A stretch of 64,000 nt of DNA from Streptomyces sp. AC1-42W (GTDB lineage Bacteria; Actinomycetota; Actinomycetes; Streptomycetales; Streptomycetaceae): NCBI RefSeq assembly GCF_003248355.1, contig NZ_QKWY01000002.1:2790001-2854000 (forward strand), given 5' to 3'. The notes under the pieces were generated by a model. That model ran no database searches. It saw only the letters and a list, made by a program, of their open reading frames with translations, and was not told the DNA's origin. Every line of letters begins with the position of its first letter. Position 1 is the stretch's first letter. A program made the translations under genes and the position numbers. Shown piece after piece: positions 46,690 to 56,190 of this stretch.

Positions 46690-47888
46690 GCCGCCTCCCG
46701 CCCGGCCCGGCCCACCGGCAGCGGCAGCGTCAGCGCGACGGCGGTGCCCTGGCCGGGCGCCGACTCCACGCTCAGCGTGCCGCCCAGCGACCGCGCCCGC
46801 GAACGCATCGCCGGCAGCCCGAACCCGCCGGACTCCGGGGACGTCGCCGCCGGCTCGTCCTGCGCGAAGCCGCGTCCGTCGTCCACCACGTCCAGCGACA
46901 CCGAGGTGTCCATGAAGCTCAGCGTGATCTCCGCCCGCCGCGCCCCGGCGTGCCGCACGGTGTTCGCGAGCGCCGACTGCGCGGTCCGCAGCAGCGCCAC
47001 CTCGTACGGCGTGGGCAGTTCGACCGGGGTGCCGCTCACCGCGAACTGCACCGTGAGCCCCGGCGCGGCGGTACGGGCCGTGAGCCGTTCCAGGGCGGCC
47101 GCCAGCGAACCGTTCTCCAGGTCCGGCGGGGTCAGGGCGCGGACGAAGCGGCGGGCCTCGGCGAGGTTGTCCTGCGCCGCCTCGCGCGCCCGGTGCACAT
47201 GGGCGGCGGCCGGGGCGTCGTCGGGCAGGGCCCGCTCGGCGGCGCGCAGCAGCAGCTGGATGCTGGACAGGCCCTGGGCGAGGGTGTCGTGGATCTCGCG
47301 GGCCAGCCGCTCCCGCTCCGCCAGGGTGCCCGCGGTGCGCTCGGCCTCGGCCAGCTCCGCACGGGTGGCGACCAGCTCCTCGATGAGCCGGCGGCGCCGC
47401 TCGCTCTCCCGGAACAGCGCCTCGTAACCGAGGACCGTGGCCACGGCGACGGCGCCGCCCAGCAGCGGGCCGATGAACGTGCCCGGCGTGACCGCCTGCC
47501 CGTGCAGCAGGAAGCCGGCGATGGCCGCGCCGGCCGTCGCCGCGACGGCGGGCAGGCTCCAGTGCGTCGGCAGCAGATGCAGCTGGAGGAAGTAGAGCGG
47601 GAAGGCCACCCACAGCGCGTCCGGCGACAGCACCAGCAGCACCGCCCACAGCAACCCCAGCACCGCCAGCCAGCCCGCGCCCGCGCGGGTGCCCGGCTGC
47701 ACGGACCGGACCGTGGCGCCGGTCACGTACACCGCGCCCAGCACCCCGGCGGTCGCGATCACGGCGCCGGCGCGCGGGAGGCCGTCCCCGGCGGCCTTGA
47801 CGGCGGTGAGCGCCAGCAGGCCCAGCAGCAGGCCGTGCAGACACAGCCGCAGCGCGGCGGCGACGGGAGGGTGGACACGCGTTTCCAT
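46686..47888 (-). CDS. Sensor histidine kinase (NarL-partner type)
   Basis: A 400-residue membrane kinase. The N-terminal ~170 residues hold four to six hydrophobic helices. The DHp helix with phospho-acceptor is ERLAREIHDTLAQGLSSIQL (about 210-229), followed by an HATPase domain with SALANTVRHAGA, VVDDGRGF and GGFGLPAMRSRA. ATG 47888 is preferred over an upstream start because it sits just before the first helix. The gene is 108 bases from, and divergent to, an ABC permease gene. Confidence 0.9.
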   Translation of the reverse strand: METRVHPPVAAALRLCLHGLLLGLLALTAVKAAGDGLPRAGAVIATAGVLGAVYVTGATVRSVQPGTRAGAGWLAVLGLLWAVLLVLSPDALWVAFPLYFLQLHLLPTHWSLPAVAATAGAAIAGFLLHGQAVTPGTFIGPLLGGAVAVATVLGYEALFRESERRRRLIEELVATRAELAEAERTAGTLAERERLAREIHDTLAQGLSSIQLLLRAAERALPDDAPAAAHVHRAREAAQDNLAEARRFVRALTPPDLENGSLAAALERLTARTAAPGLTVQFAVSGTPVELPTPYEVALLRTAQSALANTVRHAGARRAEITLSFMDTSVSLDVVDDGRGFAQDEPAATSPESGGFGLPAMRSRARSLGGTLSVESAPGQGTAVALTLPLPVGRAGREAA

Positions 47889-47996
47889 TGAATCCAGCGT
47901 AGGCGCGTCCCGCCCGGAGGCGGTCAATCGAAAGGTTGATGTCGTCACCAGCGCGGGGGCGATGCCCGGCGGGCTCCGGAGAACAAGGCTGGGGGC

Positions 47997-49097
47997 ATGT
48001 TCGTCGCATGGAGAGATCTACGGTTCGCCAAGGGCCGCTTCGCGCTCATGGGCACGGTCGTCGTGCTGATCACCCTGCTGGTCGGCCTGCTGTCCGGGCT
48101 CACCGCGGGGCTGGCCCGTGAGAACACCTCGGCCGTCACCGGGCTGAACGCCGACCGGCTGGCGTTCGCCGCCCCGCCGGACGGCCGCTCGGTGTCCTTC
48201 ACCGACTCCTCGGTCGGCGAGGACGCGGTACGGGCCTGGGCCCGGCAGCCGGGCGTGACGTCCGCGCAGCCGCTCGGCATCCGCACCCTGAACGCCACCG
48301 CCGGTACGGGGGAGCGCCCGCCCGGTACGGGGGAGCGCACGGCCGCCGTCTCCGCGTTCGGTGTCGAGCCCGGCAGCGGACTGGCCCCGCCCGGCACGGA
48401 GGTCGCCCCCGGCGAGGTCGTCCTCTCGCGCGGCGGAGCCGACGAGCTGGCCGTGCGCGCCGGGGACCGGCTGCGGCTCGGCGGCCGGGAGGTCACCGTG
48501 GCCGCCGTCGCCGGGGACGCCTCGTACAGCCACACCCCGGTCGTCTGGACCGACCTCGCCGACTGGCGGCGCGCCGGGAACGGGGACGCCCGCGCCACCG
48601 TGATCGCCCTGACCCTCACCGGCGCCGCCGACACGGCCGCCGGCGACCGGGCGGCGGGCACCCGGACCCTCACCCTGGCGGACTCCCTCACCGCGATCGG
48701 CTCCTACCAGGCCGAGAACGGCTCGCTCCAGCTGATGCGCGGCTTCCTCTTCGTCATCTCCGCCCTGGTCATCGGCGCGTTCTTCACCGTCTGGACGATC
48801 CAGCGCAGCGGCGACGTCGCCGTGCTCAAGGCGCTGGGCGCCTCCACCCCGTATCTGCTCAGGGACGCGCTCGGACAGGCCGTCGTGATGCTCGTCCTCG
48901 GCACGGGCCTGGGCACCGCCCTCGCCTCCGGCATCGGCGTCCTGGTCGCGGGCGGCAGCGTGCCGTTCGTCCTGGACGCGGCGACGCTCCTCGTGCCGGC
49001 CGCCGTGACCATCGCCCTCGGCGCCGCCGGGGCGGCCCTGTCCATCCGGCGGATCACCGCCGTCGACCCGCTCACCGCGCTCGGGAGTGCCCGATGA
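47997..49097 (+). CDS. ABC transporter permease, FtsX/MacB type
   Basis: A 366-residue permease. It has one N-terminal transmembrane helix (ALMGTVVVLITLLVGLLSGL, about residues 16-35), a large extracytoplasmic domain, and three C-terminal helices. The conserved turn SGDVAVLKALGAST before the last helices is typical of FtsX-like permeases. It is followed by its ATPase with an ATGA overlap. Such pairs export peptides or lipophilic drugs and are commonly controlled by an adjacent two-component system, as here. Confidence 0.9.
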   Translation: MFVAWRDLRFAKGRFALMGTVVVLITLLVGLLSGLTAGLARENTSAVTGLNADRLAFAAPPDGRSVSFTDSSVGEDAVRAWARQPGVTSAQPLGIRTLNATAGTGERPPGTGERTAAVSAFGVEPGSGLAPPGTEVAPGEVVLSRGGADELAVRAGDRLRLGGREVTVAAVAGDASYSHTPVVWTDLADWRRAGNGDARATVIALTLTGAADTAAGDRAAGTRTLTLADSLTAIGSYQAENGSLQLMRGFLFVISALVIGAFFTVWTIQRSGDVAVLKALGASTPYLLRDALGQAVVMLVLGTGLGTALASGIGVLVAGGSVPFVLDAATLLVPAAVTIALGAAGAALSIRRITAVDPLTALGSAR

Positions 49098-49777
49098 CCC
49101 TCACGCTCACCGACGTCACCCTCACCTACCCGGACGGCGACGGCCGCCTCACCGCCCTGGACCGCGTCGCGCTCGACGTGCCCGCCGGCACCCTCACCGC
49201 CGTCGTCGGCCCGTCCGGCTCCGGCAAGTCCAGCCTGCTCGCGGTGGCCGCGACGCTGGTCGCCCCGGACTCGGGCACCGTCCTCGTCGCCGGTACGGAC
49301 ACCACGGGGCTGGGGCGCGCCGAGCAGGCGGCGCTGCGCCGGGAGCGGGTCGGCATCGTCTTCCAGCAGCCGAATCTGCTGCCCTCGCTGACCGCCGTCG
49401 AACAGCTCCAGGTCATGACGCATCTCTCCGGCGGCCGGGCCGGGGCCGCCCGTGCCCGCGCGCTCGACCTGCTCGACGCGGTCGGCCTGGCCGGGCAGGC
49501 CGACCGCAGGCCCCACCAGCTCTCCGGCGGCCAGCGCCAGCGGGTCAACATCGCCCGCGCCCTGATGAACGAGCCGGCCCTGCTGCTGGTGGACGAGCCG
49601 ACCAGCGCGCTGGACCACGAGCGCGGCGCGGCCGTCCTCGACCTGCTGGTCACGCTGACCCGGCAGCGCTCCACGGCGACGGTCCTGGTCACCCACGACC
49701 GCGCCCACCTGGACCGCGCGGACCGCACGGTCACCATGACGGACGGCCGGCTCACGGCCGCCCCGGCCCCGGTGTGA
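49094..49777 (+). CDS. ABC transporter ATP-binding protein
   Basis: A 227-residue LolD/MacB-type ATPase. Walker A GPSGSGKSSL (residues 40-49), Q-loop IVFQQPNLLPSL (about 94), ABC signature LSGGQRQRVNIARAL (about 143-157), Walker B ALLLVDEPTSALD (about 163-175) and H-loop VLVTHDRAH are all intact. It starts at ATG 49094 in an ATGA overlap with the permease. Confidence 0.94.
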   Translation: MTLTLTDVTLTYPDGDGRLTALDRVALDVPAGTLTAVVGPSGSGKSSLLAVAATLVAPDSGTVLVAGTDTTGLGRAEQAALRRERVGIVFQQPNLLPSLTAVEQLQVMTHLSGGRAGAARARALDLLDAVGLAGQADRRPHQLSGGQRQRVNIARALMNEPALLLVDEPTSALDHERGAAVLDLLVTLTRQRSTATVLVTHDRAHLDRADRTVTMTDGRLTAAPAPV

Positions 49778-49799
49778 CGCGAACGGGGCCCTGTGCGAC

Positions 49800-49841
49800 G
49801 CGGGCGGGCCCGGACCCTCCAAAGGGTCCGGGCCCGCCCGC
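49800..49841. terminator. Strong bidirectional terminator
   Basis: A perfect 19-bp inverted repeat (49800-49818 and 49823-49841) with a CCAA loop lies between the convergent ABC ATPase gene and allR. Confidence 0.85.
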
Positions 49842-49852
49842 CGTGCTCCGTC

Positions 49853-50653
49853 TCAGCCGGCCGTGCCGCTGCCGGCCAGCGCCTCCGACAGGTCCGTCGC
49901 GGCCTGCTGGAGGATGGGCACGATCCGCTCGGTGGCCGCCTCGGTGACCCGGCCGGCCGGGCCGGAGATCGAGATCGCGGCGGAGGTGGGGGAGTCGGGC
50001 ACCGAGACCGCCAGGCAGCGCACCCCTATCTCCTGCTCGTTGTCGTCGACCGCGTAGCCCATCCTGCGGACCTGGTCCAGCGCCTCCAGGAAGCCGTCCG
50101 GGGTGGTGATCGTTTTGTCGGTGGCGGCCGGCATGCCCGTACGGGCCAGCAGCGCGCGCACCTCGTCCGGCGGGGTGTGCGCCAGCAGCGCCTTGCCGAC
50201 CCCGGTGGAGTGCGGCAGCACCCGGCGGCCGACCTCGGTGAACATGCGCATCGAGTGCTTGGACGGCACCTGCGCCACGTACACGATCTCGTCGCCGTCG
50301 AGCAGCGCCATGTTGGCGGTCTCGCCGGTCTCCTCGACCAGCCGGGCCAGATACGGGCGGGCCCAGGTGCCGAGCAGCCGCGAGGCGGACTCGCCGAGCC
50401 GGATCAGCCGGGGGCCGAGCGCGTAACGCCGGTTGGGCTGCTGGCGTACGTAACCGCACAGCACCAGCGTGCGCATCAGGCGGTGGATCGTGGGCAGGGG
50501 CAGTCCGCTGCTCGCGGACAGCTCGCTCAGGCCGACCTCGCCCCCCGCGTCGGCCATCCGCTCCAGCAGGTCGAAGGCGCGCTCAAGGGACTGCACACCA
50601 CCGCTGGAACCGGCGGGCTTGGAGTCGGAAGTGCTGGCGTGGGACGGCGGCAC
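49853..50653 (-). CDS. allR: IclR-family repressor, AllR type
   Basis: A 266-residue IclR-family regulator. The N-terminal winged helix has LERAFDLLERMADAGGEVGL and LSASSGLPLPTIHRLMRTLV. The C-terminal ligand-binding domain has GTWARPYLARLVEETGETAN and LPHSTGVGKALLAH. It sits divergent from allB and alc, the position of AllR, which controls allantoin degradation and aceB in S. coelicolor. GTG 50653 (AAAGGA 8 bases upstream) is preferred over an upstream TTG. Confidence 0.85.
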   Translation of the reverse strand: MPPSHASTSDSKPAGSSGGVQSLERAFDLLERMADAGGEVGLSELSASSGLPLPTIHRLMRTLVLCGYVRQQPNRRYALGPRLIRLGESASRLLGTWARPYLARLVEETGETANMALLDGDEIVYVAQVPSKHSMRMFTEVGRRVLPHSTGVGKALLAHTPPDEVRALLARTGMPAATDKTITTPDGFLEALDQVRRMGYAVDDNEQEIGVRCLAVSVPDSPTSAAISISGPAGRVTEAATERIVPILQQAATDLSEALAGSGTAG

Positions 50654-50929
50654 GTCAACGGTCCTTTCGAAGCGGAGGAGCAAGGCAGCAGCCTACCGGG
50701 CCCGGTCGGCGGGACCCGGGCCGGCCAGGGGCCGTCGTCGCCGGTCAGCGCCCATCCGTCCGGGTGTCCGCAGGTCGTGCGACGGACCGGCCGTGCGGCG
50801 CCTGGCTCATTCTACGTTCCGCACTCCGAAATTGACCTTTTACTTCGTGGAAACGTCCAGAGGGGGTCGCCGGGCGCCCGCAGCACGGTGGCGAGGTCTT
50901 GACGGGTCGCCCTCCCGAGTGAAGACTCC

Positions 50930-50946
50930 TTCAACAGTTCGTTGAA
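50930..50946. promoter_or_regulatory. Candidate AllR operator before allB
   Basis: TTCAACAGTTCGTTGAA, a perfect 6-bp inverted repeat with a 5-base centre, lies 22 bases before the allB start in the 314-base allR-allB divergent region. A second imperfect site TTCCGCACTCCGAA lies near 50,816-50,829. Confidence 0.55.
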
Positions 50947-50967
50947 AACGCGAAGTGAGGAGCACGG

Positions 50968-52317
50968 GTGCCCGGTCCGGACGTGAAGCTGCTGCTGCGC
51001 TCGACGCGCGTCGTCACCCCCGAGGGAACCCGGTCCGCGGCGGTCGCCGTCAGCGGCGAGACCATCGAAGCGGTCCTCCCGTACGACGCCGGGGCACCGG
51101 CCGGCGCCCGCGTCGAGGACCTCGGCGACGACGCCCTGCTGCCCGGCCTGGTGGACACCCACGTCCATGTGAACGACCCCGGCCGCACCGAGTGGGAGGG
51201 CTTCTGGACCGCCACCCGCGCCGCCGCGGCCGGCGGCATCACCACCCTGCTCGACATGCCCCTCAACTCCCTGCCGCCCACCACCACGGTTGAGCACCTG
51301 CGCGTCAAGCAGCGCGTCGCCGAACCCAAGGCGCATGTGGACACCGGCTTCTGGGGCGGCGCCGTCCCCACCAACGTCAAGGACCTGCGCCCGCTGTACG
51401 AGGCCGGGGTCTTCGGCTTCAAGTGCTTCCTCTCGCCCTCCGGCGTCGAGGAGTTCCCCGAGCTGGACCAGGAGCAACTGGCCCGGTCCATGGCCGAGAT
51501 CGCCGGCTTCGGCGGACTGCTCATCGTGCACGCCGAGGACCCCCACCACCTGGCGTCCGCCCCGCAGCGCAGCGGCCCCGCCTACGCCGACTTCCTCGCC
51601 TCCCGGCCGCGCGACGCCGAGAACACCGCCATCGAGGGCCTGATCGCGCACGCCCGCCGGCTGGACGCCCGCGTCCACGTCCTGCACCTGTCCTCCGGCG
51701 ACGCGCTGGCCGCCATCGCCGCCGCCCGGCGCGAGGGTGTCCGGCTCACCGTCGAGACCTGCCCGCACTTCCTCACCCTCACCGCCGAGGAAGTCCCGGA
51801 CGGGGCCACCGAGTTCAAGTGCTGCCCGCCCATCCGCGAGGCCGCCAACCAGGACGCGCTGTGGCAGGGGCTCGCCGACGGCACCATCGACTGCGTCGTC
51901 TCCGACCACTCGCCCTGCACCACCGACCTCAAGACCCCGGACTTCGCCTCCGCCTGGGGCGGCATCTCCTCCCTCCAGCTCGGGCTCCCCGCCATCTGGA
52001 CCGAGGCCCGCCGCCGGGGCCACACCCTGGACGACGTCGCCCGCTGGATGTCCACCGCCCCCGCCGCCCTCGCCGGGCTGCACCGCAAGGGCGCCATCGA
52101 GGCCGGCCGCGACGCCGACTTCGCGGTGCTGGCCCCCGAAGCCGCCTTCACCGTCGACCCGGCCGAACTCCTGCACCGCAACCAGGTCACCGCCTACGCC
52201 GGACGCACCCTGCACGGCGTGGTGCGCTCCACCTGGCTGCGCGGCACCCGCATCGCCCACGACGGCCTCCTCACCGAACCCACCGGCCGCCTCCGGACGA
52301 GGGAGACCCGAGCATGA
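50968..52317 (+). CDS. allB: Allantoinase
   Basis: A 449-residue cyclic amidohydrolase that opens allantoin to allantoate. Metal-binding motifs are visible: GLVDTHVHVNDPGRTEWEGF (about residues 58-77) with the HxH pair, the carboxylated lysine region GVFGFKCFLSPSGV (about 147), and VVSDHSPCTTDLK (about 310). GTG 50968 has GGAG 6 bases upstream. The stop overlaps the alc start (ATGA), giving an allB-alc operon under the divergent AllR. Confidence 0.95.
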   Translation: MPGPDVKLLLRSTRVVTPEGTRSAAVAVSGETIEAVLPYDAGAPAGARVEDLGDDALLPGLVDTHVHVNDPGRTEWEGFWTATRAAAAGGITTLLDMPLNSLPPTTTVEHLRVKQRVAEPKAHVDTGFWGGAVPTNVKDLRPLYEAGVFGFKCFLSPSGVEEFPELDQEQLARSMAEIAGFGGLLIVHAEDPHHLASAPQRSGPAYADFLASRPRDAENTAIEGLIAHARRLDARVHVLHLSSGDALAAIAAARREGVRLTVETCPHFLTLTAEEVPDGATEFKCCPPIREAANQDALWQGLADGTIDCVVSDHSPCTTDLKTPDFASAWGGISSLQLGLPAIWTEARRRGHTLDDVARWMSTAPAALAGLHRKGAIEAGRDADFAVLAPEAAFTVDPAELLHRNQVTAYAGRTLHGVVRSTWLRGTRIAHDGLLTEPTGRLRTRETRA

Positions 52318-53429
52318 CGGCGCTCACGCACTTCACCGGCGACGCGAACCCGTACGGCGGCGGCGACCCGTACGCCGACCACCGCAGCGCCGACCTCCCC
52401 TTCACCCACCTCGTCGACCTCGCCGACCGCCGCCTCGGCGCGGGCGTCATCGCCGCCAACGACGAGTTCTTCGCCGAGCGCGAGAACCTGCTCAGGCCGG
52501 AGCCCGCCCGCTTCGACCCGGAGCGCTTCGGCCACAAGGGCAAGATCATGGACGGCTGGGAGACCCGCCGCCGGCGCGGCGCGAGCGCCGGCGAACCGCA
52601 TCCGGCCGACGACGACCACGACTGGGCGCTCATCCGCCTCGGCGCCCCCGGCGTCGTGCGCGGCCTCGTCGTGGACACCGCCCACTTCCGCGGCAACTAC
52701 CCGCAGGCCGTCTCCGTGGCGGCCGTCTCGCTGCCCGGCACGCCGTCCCCCGCGGAACTGCTCGACCCCGGCGTGACATGGACGACGCTCGTCCCCCGTA
52801 CCGAGATCGGCGGCCACGCCGCCAACGGATTCGCCGTGGACGCCGAGCGGCGCTTCACCCACCTGCGGCTCGCTCAGCACCCGGACGGCGGGATCGCCCG
52901 GCTGAGGGTGTACGGCGAGGTCGCCCCCGACCCCGCCTGGCTCGCGGCGCTCGGCACCTTCGACGTCGTCGCCCTGGAGAACGGCGGCCGGGTCGCCGAC
53001 GCCTCCGACCGCTTCTACTCCCCGGCCACCCACACCATCCAGCCCGGCCGCTCCCACAAGATGGACGACGGCTGGGAGACCCGGCGCCGCCGCGACCGGG
53101 GCAACGACTGGATCCACTACCACCTCGCCGAAGAGGCGGACATCCGCGCCGTCGAGATCGACACCGCCTGCCTCAAGGGCAACGCCGCCGGCTGGGCCCG
53201 GCTGACCGGCCGCGACGCCGACAGCGGCGCATGGTCCGAGTTCCTGCCCCGCACCCGGCTCCAGCCCGACACCAACCACCGCTTCGTCCTGCCGGAGGCC
53301 GTCCGCGCCGACCAGGTCCGCATCGACATCTACCCGGACGGCGGCATCTCCCGGCTGCGCCTCCTCGGCTCCCTCACCGCACGCGGCGCGGCCCGGCTGG
53401 CCGCCCGCCACACCGCACTCGGCGGCTGA
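52314..53429 (+). CDS. alc: Allantoicase
   Basis: A 371-residue allantoicase that splits allantoate into ureidoglycolate and urea. Two tandem allantoicase domains are visible, each with a MDGWETRRRR or MDDGWETRRRR core (about residues 79 and 252) and a closing HPDGGIARLRVYG or YPDGGISRLRLLG. ATG 52314 overlaps the allB stop. Together with allB and aceB it forms the purine-to-malate route. Confidence 0.94.
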   Translation: MTALTHFTGDANPYGGGDPYADHRSADLPFTHLVDLADRRLGAGVIAANDEFFAERENLLRPEPARFDPERFGHKGKIMDGWETRRRRGASAGEPHPADDDHDWALIRLGAPGVVRGLVVDTAHFRGNYPQAVSVAAVSLPGTPSPAELLDPGVTWTTLVPRTEIGGHAANGFAVDAERRFTHLRLAQHPDGGIARLRVYGEVAPDPAWLAALGTFDVVALENGGRVADASDRFYSPATHTIQPGRSHKMDDGWETRRRRDRGNDWIHYHLAEEADIRAVEIDTACLKGNAAGWARLTGRDADSGAWSEFLPRTRLQPDTNHRFVLPEAVRADQVRIDIYPDGGISRLRLLGSLTARGAARLAARHTALGG

Positions 53430-53460
53430 CGGCCCGGCCGGCCCGGAACCCCGGGGACCC

Positions 53461-54060
53461 TCAGAACTCCTCGTGCTCCTCGGGGTCCCTGCCGAACCGC
53501 TCCCGGCGGCCGTTGGAGATCCGGCCCAGCTCCTCCGGCGTCAGCTCGAACCCGAACAGGTCCAGGTTCTCCCGCTGCCGCCCCGGATCGGCCGACTTCG
53601 GGATCGGCACGGAACCGAGCTGGGTGTGCCGGCGCAGCACGGCCTGCCCCGGAGTCACCCCGTGCGCCCCGGCCACCGCCACCACATCCGGGTCGGCCGG
53701 CAGATCGCGGCCGCGCCCCAGCAGGCTCCAGCTCTGCGTGACGATCCCCTTCGCCGCGTGCACCGCCCGCAACTCCTCCTGCGGCAGCCGGGGATGCAAC
53801 TCGATCTGGTTCACGGCGGGCACCACCCCCGTCTCCTCCTCCAGCCGCGCCAGATGCTCCGCGGTGAAGTTGGAGACCCCGATCGACCGGACGAGACCGT
53901 CCTCGCGCAGCTTGATCAGCGCCCGCCAGGTGTCCACGTAAAGACCCACCTTCGGCAGCGGCCAGTGGATGAGATACAGGTCCACGTAGTCCAGGCCGAG
54001 ATTGCTCCGCGACTCCTCGAACGAGGCCGGCGTCTTGTCGTAGCCGTGGTGCCGGCCGGG
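53461..54060 (-). pseudogene. Aldo/keto reductase, 5' end lost beside an IS3 remnant
   Basis: The C-terminal ~195 residues of an aldo/keto reductase are present: VDLYLIHWPL, RSIGVSNFTAEHL, VPAVNQIELHP, and IPKSADPGRQRENLDLFGFE at the cofactor site. The reading frame starts abruptly at about 54,060, next to the IS3 orfA remnant. Some 80-90 N-terminal residues carrying the catalytic Asp/Tyr/Lys are missing, so the enzyme cannot be active. Confidence 0.8.
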
Positions 54061-54487
54061 CTAGCGGCTGATTACCAGGTCATCTCCGAGGCGAAAAACT
54101 TCGTCGCCTTGCGCAGGATGTCCCGCTCGGTGGCGAGTGTCGCGTTGTCCTTGCGGGCGGCCTTCAGCTCGGCCTCCAAAGCGGCGACGCGGGCTTCGAG
54201 CTCCTCGCGGGTGGCCTCGGCGGCCGGGGTGGTGCTGGTCATGTTCTTCCTGGTCAAGCCGGTGGTGCTGCCGCCGCGGGCGCGGTCGGCGCGGATCCAG
54301 TTCCGCAGGGTCTCCGCATTGATCCCCAGGTCACGCGCGGTCTGCGCGATCGTGAGGTCCGGGTCCGAGCGGAACAGGGCCACGGCATCGGCCTTGAACT
54401 CGGGCGAATAGACCTTCATCACCATAATCGGTCACCCTCTCCCGGCCCCCACCGGGGCCGGAGGTCAGGGTGTCCACCATTCGGGGG
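54061..54487 (-). mobile_element. Truncated IS3-family element
   Basis: The remnant holds orfA and an upstream end containing TGGACACC (minus strand, near 54,475). The larger orfB integrase gene is completely missing: the DNA passes from just after the orfA stop into the aldo/keto reductase gene. The other side borders the tnpB fragment. A deletion through orfB and into the reductase gene fits best. Confidence 0.7.
54072..54425 (-). CDS. IS3-family transposase OrfA
   Basis: A 117-residue HTH protein: YSPEFKADAVALFRSDPDLT, TARDLGINAETLRNWIRADR, then a leucine-zipper-like helix (LEARVAALEAELKAARKDN) and the classic end ILRKATKFFASEMTW. It binds the IS ends and normally joins OrfB by frameshifting. 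With orfB deleted it cannot mobilise its own element. Confidence 0.88.
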   Translation of the reverse strand: MVMKVYSPEFKADAVALFRSDPDLTIAQTARDLGINAETLRNWIRADRARGGSTTGLTRKNMTSTTPAAEATREELEARVAALEAELKAARKDNATLATERDILRKATKFFASEMTW

Positions 54488-54802
54488 GAGGTCCCCCTCC
54501 TCGCTCAGCCCGGCCTCGGCGAGATGATGGCGGGCGTTCAACAGACGCTTTCCGCCCCGCACGATCCGCACCCGCCCCGACCGCCAGTCCGCGACAGCGG
54601 CAGCGTGCCGGTCCTCCAAAGCTTTGAGACGGCGGGACTTCTGGAACCACTCACCCCGGGACCGGTAGCCACCCGCCGCACGCCTCGTACCCTGCGACCC
54701 GACCGGGAGCGACAACCGGTGCCGCAAGGTCCTGATCCCGGCCTCCAAGGAGCGGATATGCGCGGCAAGGCACCGCCTCGCCAACGCTTCCTAATGCTGT
54801 TG

Positions 54803-55999
54803 TCAAACGGCCGCAGTCGCTGAGGGTGTGACTTGATAGCACCGTCGGTCACGGATCAGGGCCCACAGGACGTTGACGCGTCGGCGGGCGAGGGCGAGCA
54901 CGGCTTGGACGTGCTTCTTCCCCTCGGCGCGTTTGCGGTCGTAGAACTTCCGCGAGTTCGGGTCGTAGCGGACGCTGACCAGCGCGGAGGTGTAGAAGAC
55001 GCGCTGGAGTCTTCGGTGGTAATTGAGCGGCCGGTGGAGGTTGCCACTGACCTTGCCCGAGTCGCGAGGGGCGGGGGCGACGCCGGCGAAGGCCGCCAGG
55101 GCGTCCGGGGAGCCGAAGTCGTCCAGGCTGCCGCCGATAGCGGCGAGGAACTCGGCACCGAGCACGGTGCCGATGCCCGGGACGCTCTGGACTATGTCGG
55201 CGAGTTCGTGCTCGCGAAACCGGCCCTCGATGAGCTTGTCCATCTCGGAGATCTGCTCGTTGAGGGCCATCACCTCCTCGGCCAGGGTGTGGACCAGCTT
55301 GGCGGTGGTCTTCTCCCCGGGGACGGCGGTGTGCTGTCGCTCGGCGGCCTCAACTGCTGTTTCGGCCAAGGCTCTTGCGTTGCGGACCTTGCGGTTGGCC
55401 AGCCATTTGGTCAGCCGCGCGGTCCCGGCGCGGCGGATCGCGGCCGGAGCCTGGTAGCCCGTCAGCAGCCTGAGCGGGCCGGTGTTGGTCACGTCCAAGG
55501 CACGCTCAAGGGCCGGGAACATGCTCAGCAGGGTGCCGCGCAGCCGGTTCACCACGCGGGTGCGGTCTTCGACCAGGTCGGCACGGCGTCCGGTCAGCAG
55601 CTTGAGTTCGATGGCGGCTTCGTCACCGGGGCGGATGGGCCGCAGGTCACGACGCATCCGGGCCTGGTCGGCGATCACGTAGGCGTCGCGGGCGTCGGTC
55701 TTGCCCTCGCCGCGGTAGCCGTCGGATGCCCGGTTCACCAGACGGCCGGGGATGTAAAGGACTTCCTGGCCGTGGTTGATCAGCAGAGCCAGCAGCAGCG
55801 CGGGCTCCCCGCCGGTCATATCGATGGCCCAGGTCACCTGGCGGCCGTCGGCCAGGTCGAGGACGTCACCGATCAACTTCAGCAGCTCGGGCTCATCGTT
55901 GGCGACCCGCCGCGACAGCAGGGTCTTGCCCCCGGCGTCCAGCGCGAGGCCGTGATGGTGGCCCTTGCCACTGTCGATCCCCGCCCATATCCGGCTCAT
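54803..55999 (-). CDS. IS110-family transposase (DEDD recombinase)
   Basis: A 398-residue recombinase of normal length. The N-terminal RuvC-like DEDD domain starts with IWAGIDSGKGHHHGLALDAG (first Asp), continues with WAIDMTGGEPALLLALLINH and has GKTDARDAYVIADQARMRRD with the last acidic residues. The C-terminal Tnp domain has SVPGIGTVLGAEFLAAIG and AGVAPAPRDSGKVSG with the catalytic serine region. It works with the bridge RNA encoded just upstream. There is no frameshift or stop. Confidence 0.93.
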   Translation of the reverse strand: MSRIWAGIDSGKGHHHGLALDAGGKTLLSRRVANDEPELLKLIGDVLDLADGRQVTWAIDMTGGEPALLLALLINHGQEVLYIPGRLVNRASDGYRGEGKTDARDAYVIADQARMRRDLRPIRPGDEAAIELKLLTGRRADLVEDRTRVVNRLRGTLLSMFPALERALDVTNTGPLRLLTGYQAPAAIRRAGTARLTKWLANRKVRNARALAETAVEAAERQHTAVPGEKTTAKLVHTLAEEVMALNEQISEMDKLIEGRFREHELADIVQSVPGIGTVLGAEFLAAIGGSLDDFGSPDALAAFAGVAPAPRDSGKVSGNLHRPLNYHRRLQRVFYTSALVSVRYDPNSRKFYDRKRAEGKKHVQAVLALARRRVNVLWALIRDRRCYQVTPSATAAV

Positions 56000-56039
56000 C
56001 GTGCTCCTGACGTACGTGTGCGTGCTGTTCGTACCACGG

Positions 56040-56190
56040 ACGACCTCGCCGGCATTGCTCTACACAGCGACTTGTTCGCACTTCCTAATCGGCGGCCGAG
56101 TCGTCGTGGGGCGCCGGGCGGCGAAGCGATGGTAGCCACGAAACGGCAGCCCACTGATAGCCACACCCAGCACCCCTGGGCGACCCAACC
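56040..56190 (-). ncRNA. Predicted IS110 bridge RNA
   Basis: In the 5' noncoding end, transcribed like the recombinase. Reading 5' to 3' on the minus strand: left target guide ATCAGTGGGC (56158-56149), identical to the tnpB flank including the GC core; right target guide CCATCGC (56132-56126), complementary with one mismatch to GCGTTGG on the other side of the core. Then left donor guide ATTAGGAAG (56089-56081), matching the element's 3' end, and right donor guide GTAGAGC (56063-56057), complementary to the element's 5' end GCTCTAC. Small hairpins lie inside each loop, and longer stems (GGGGTGC/GCGCCCC; GACGAC...GTCGTC) close them. Confidence 0.75.
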
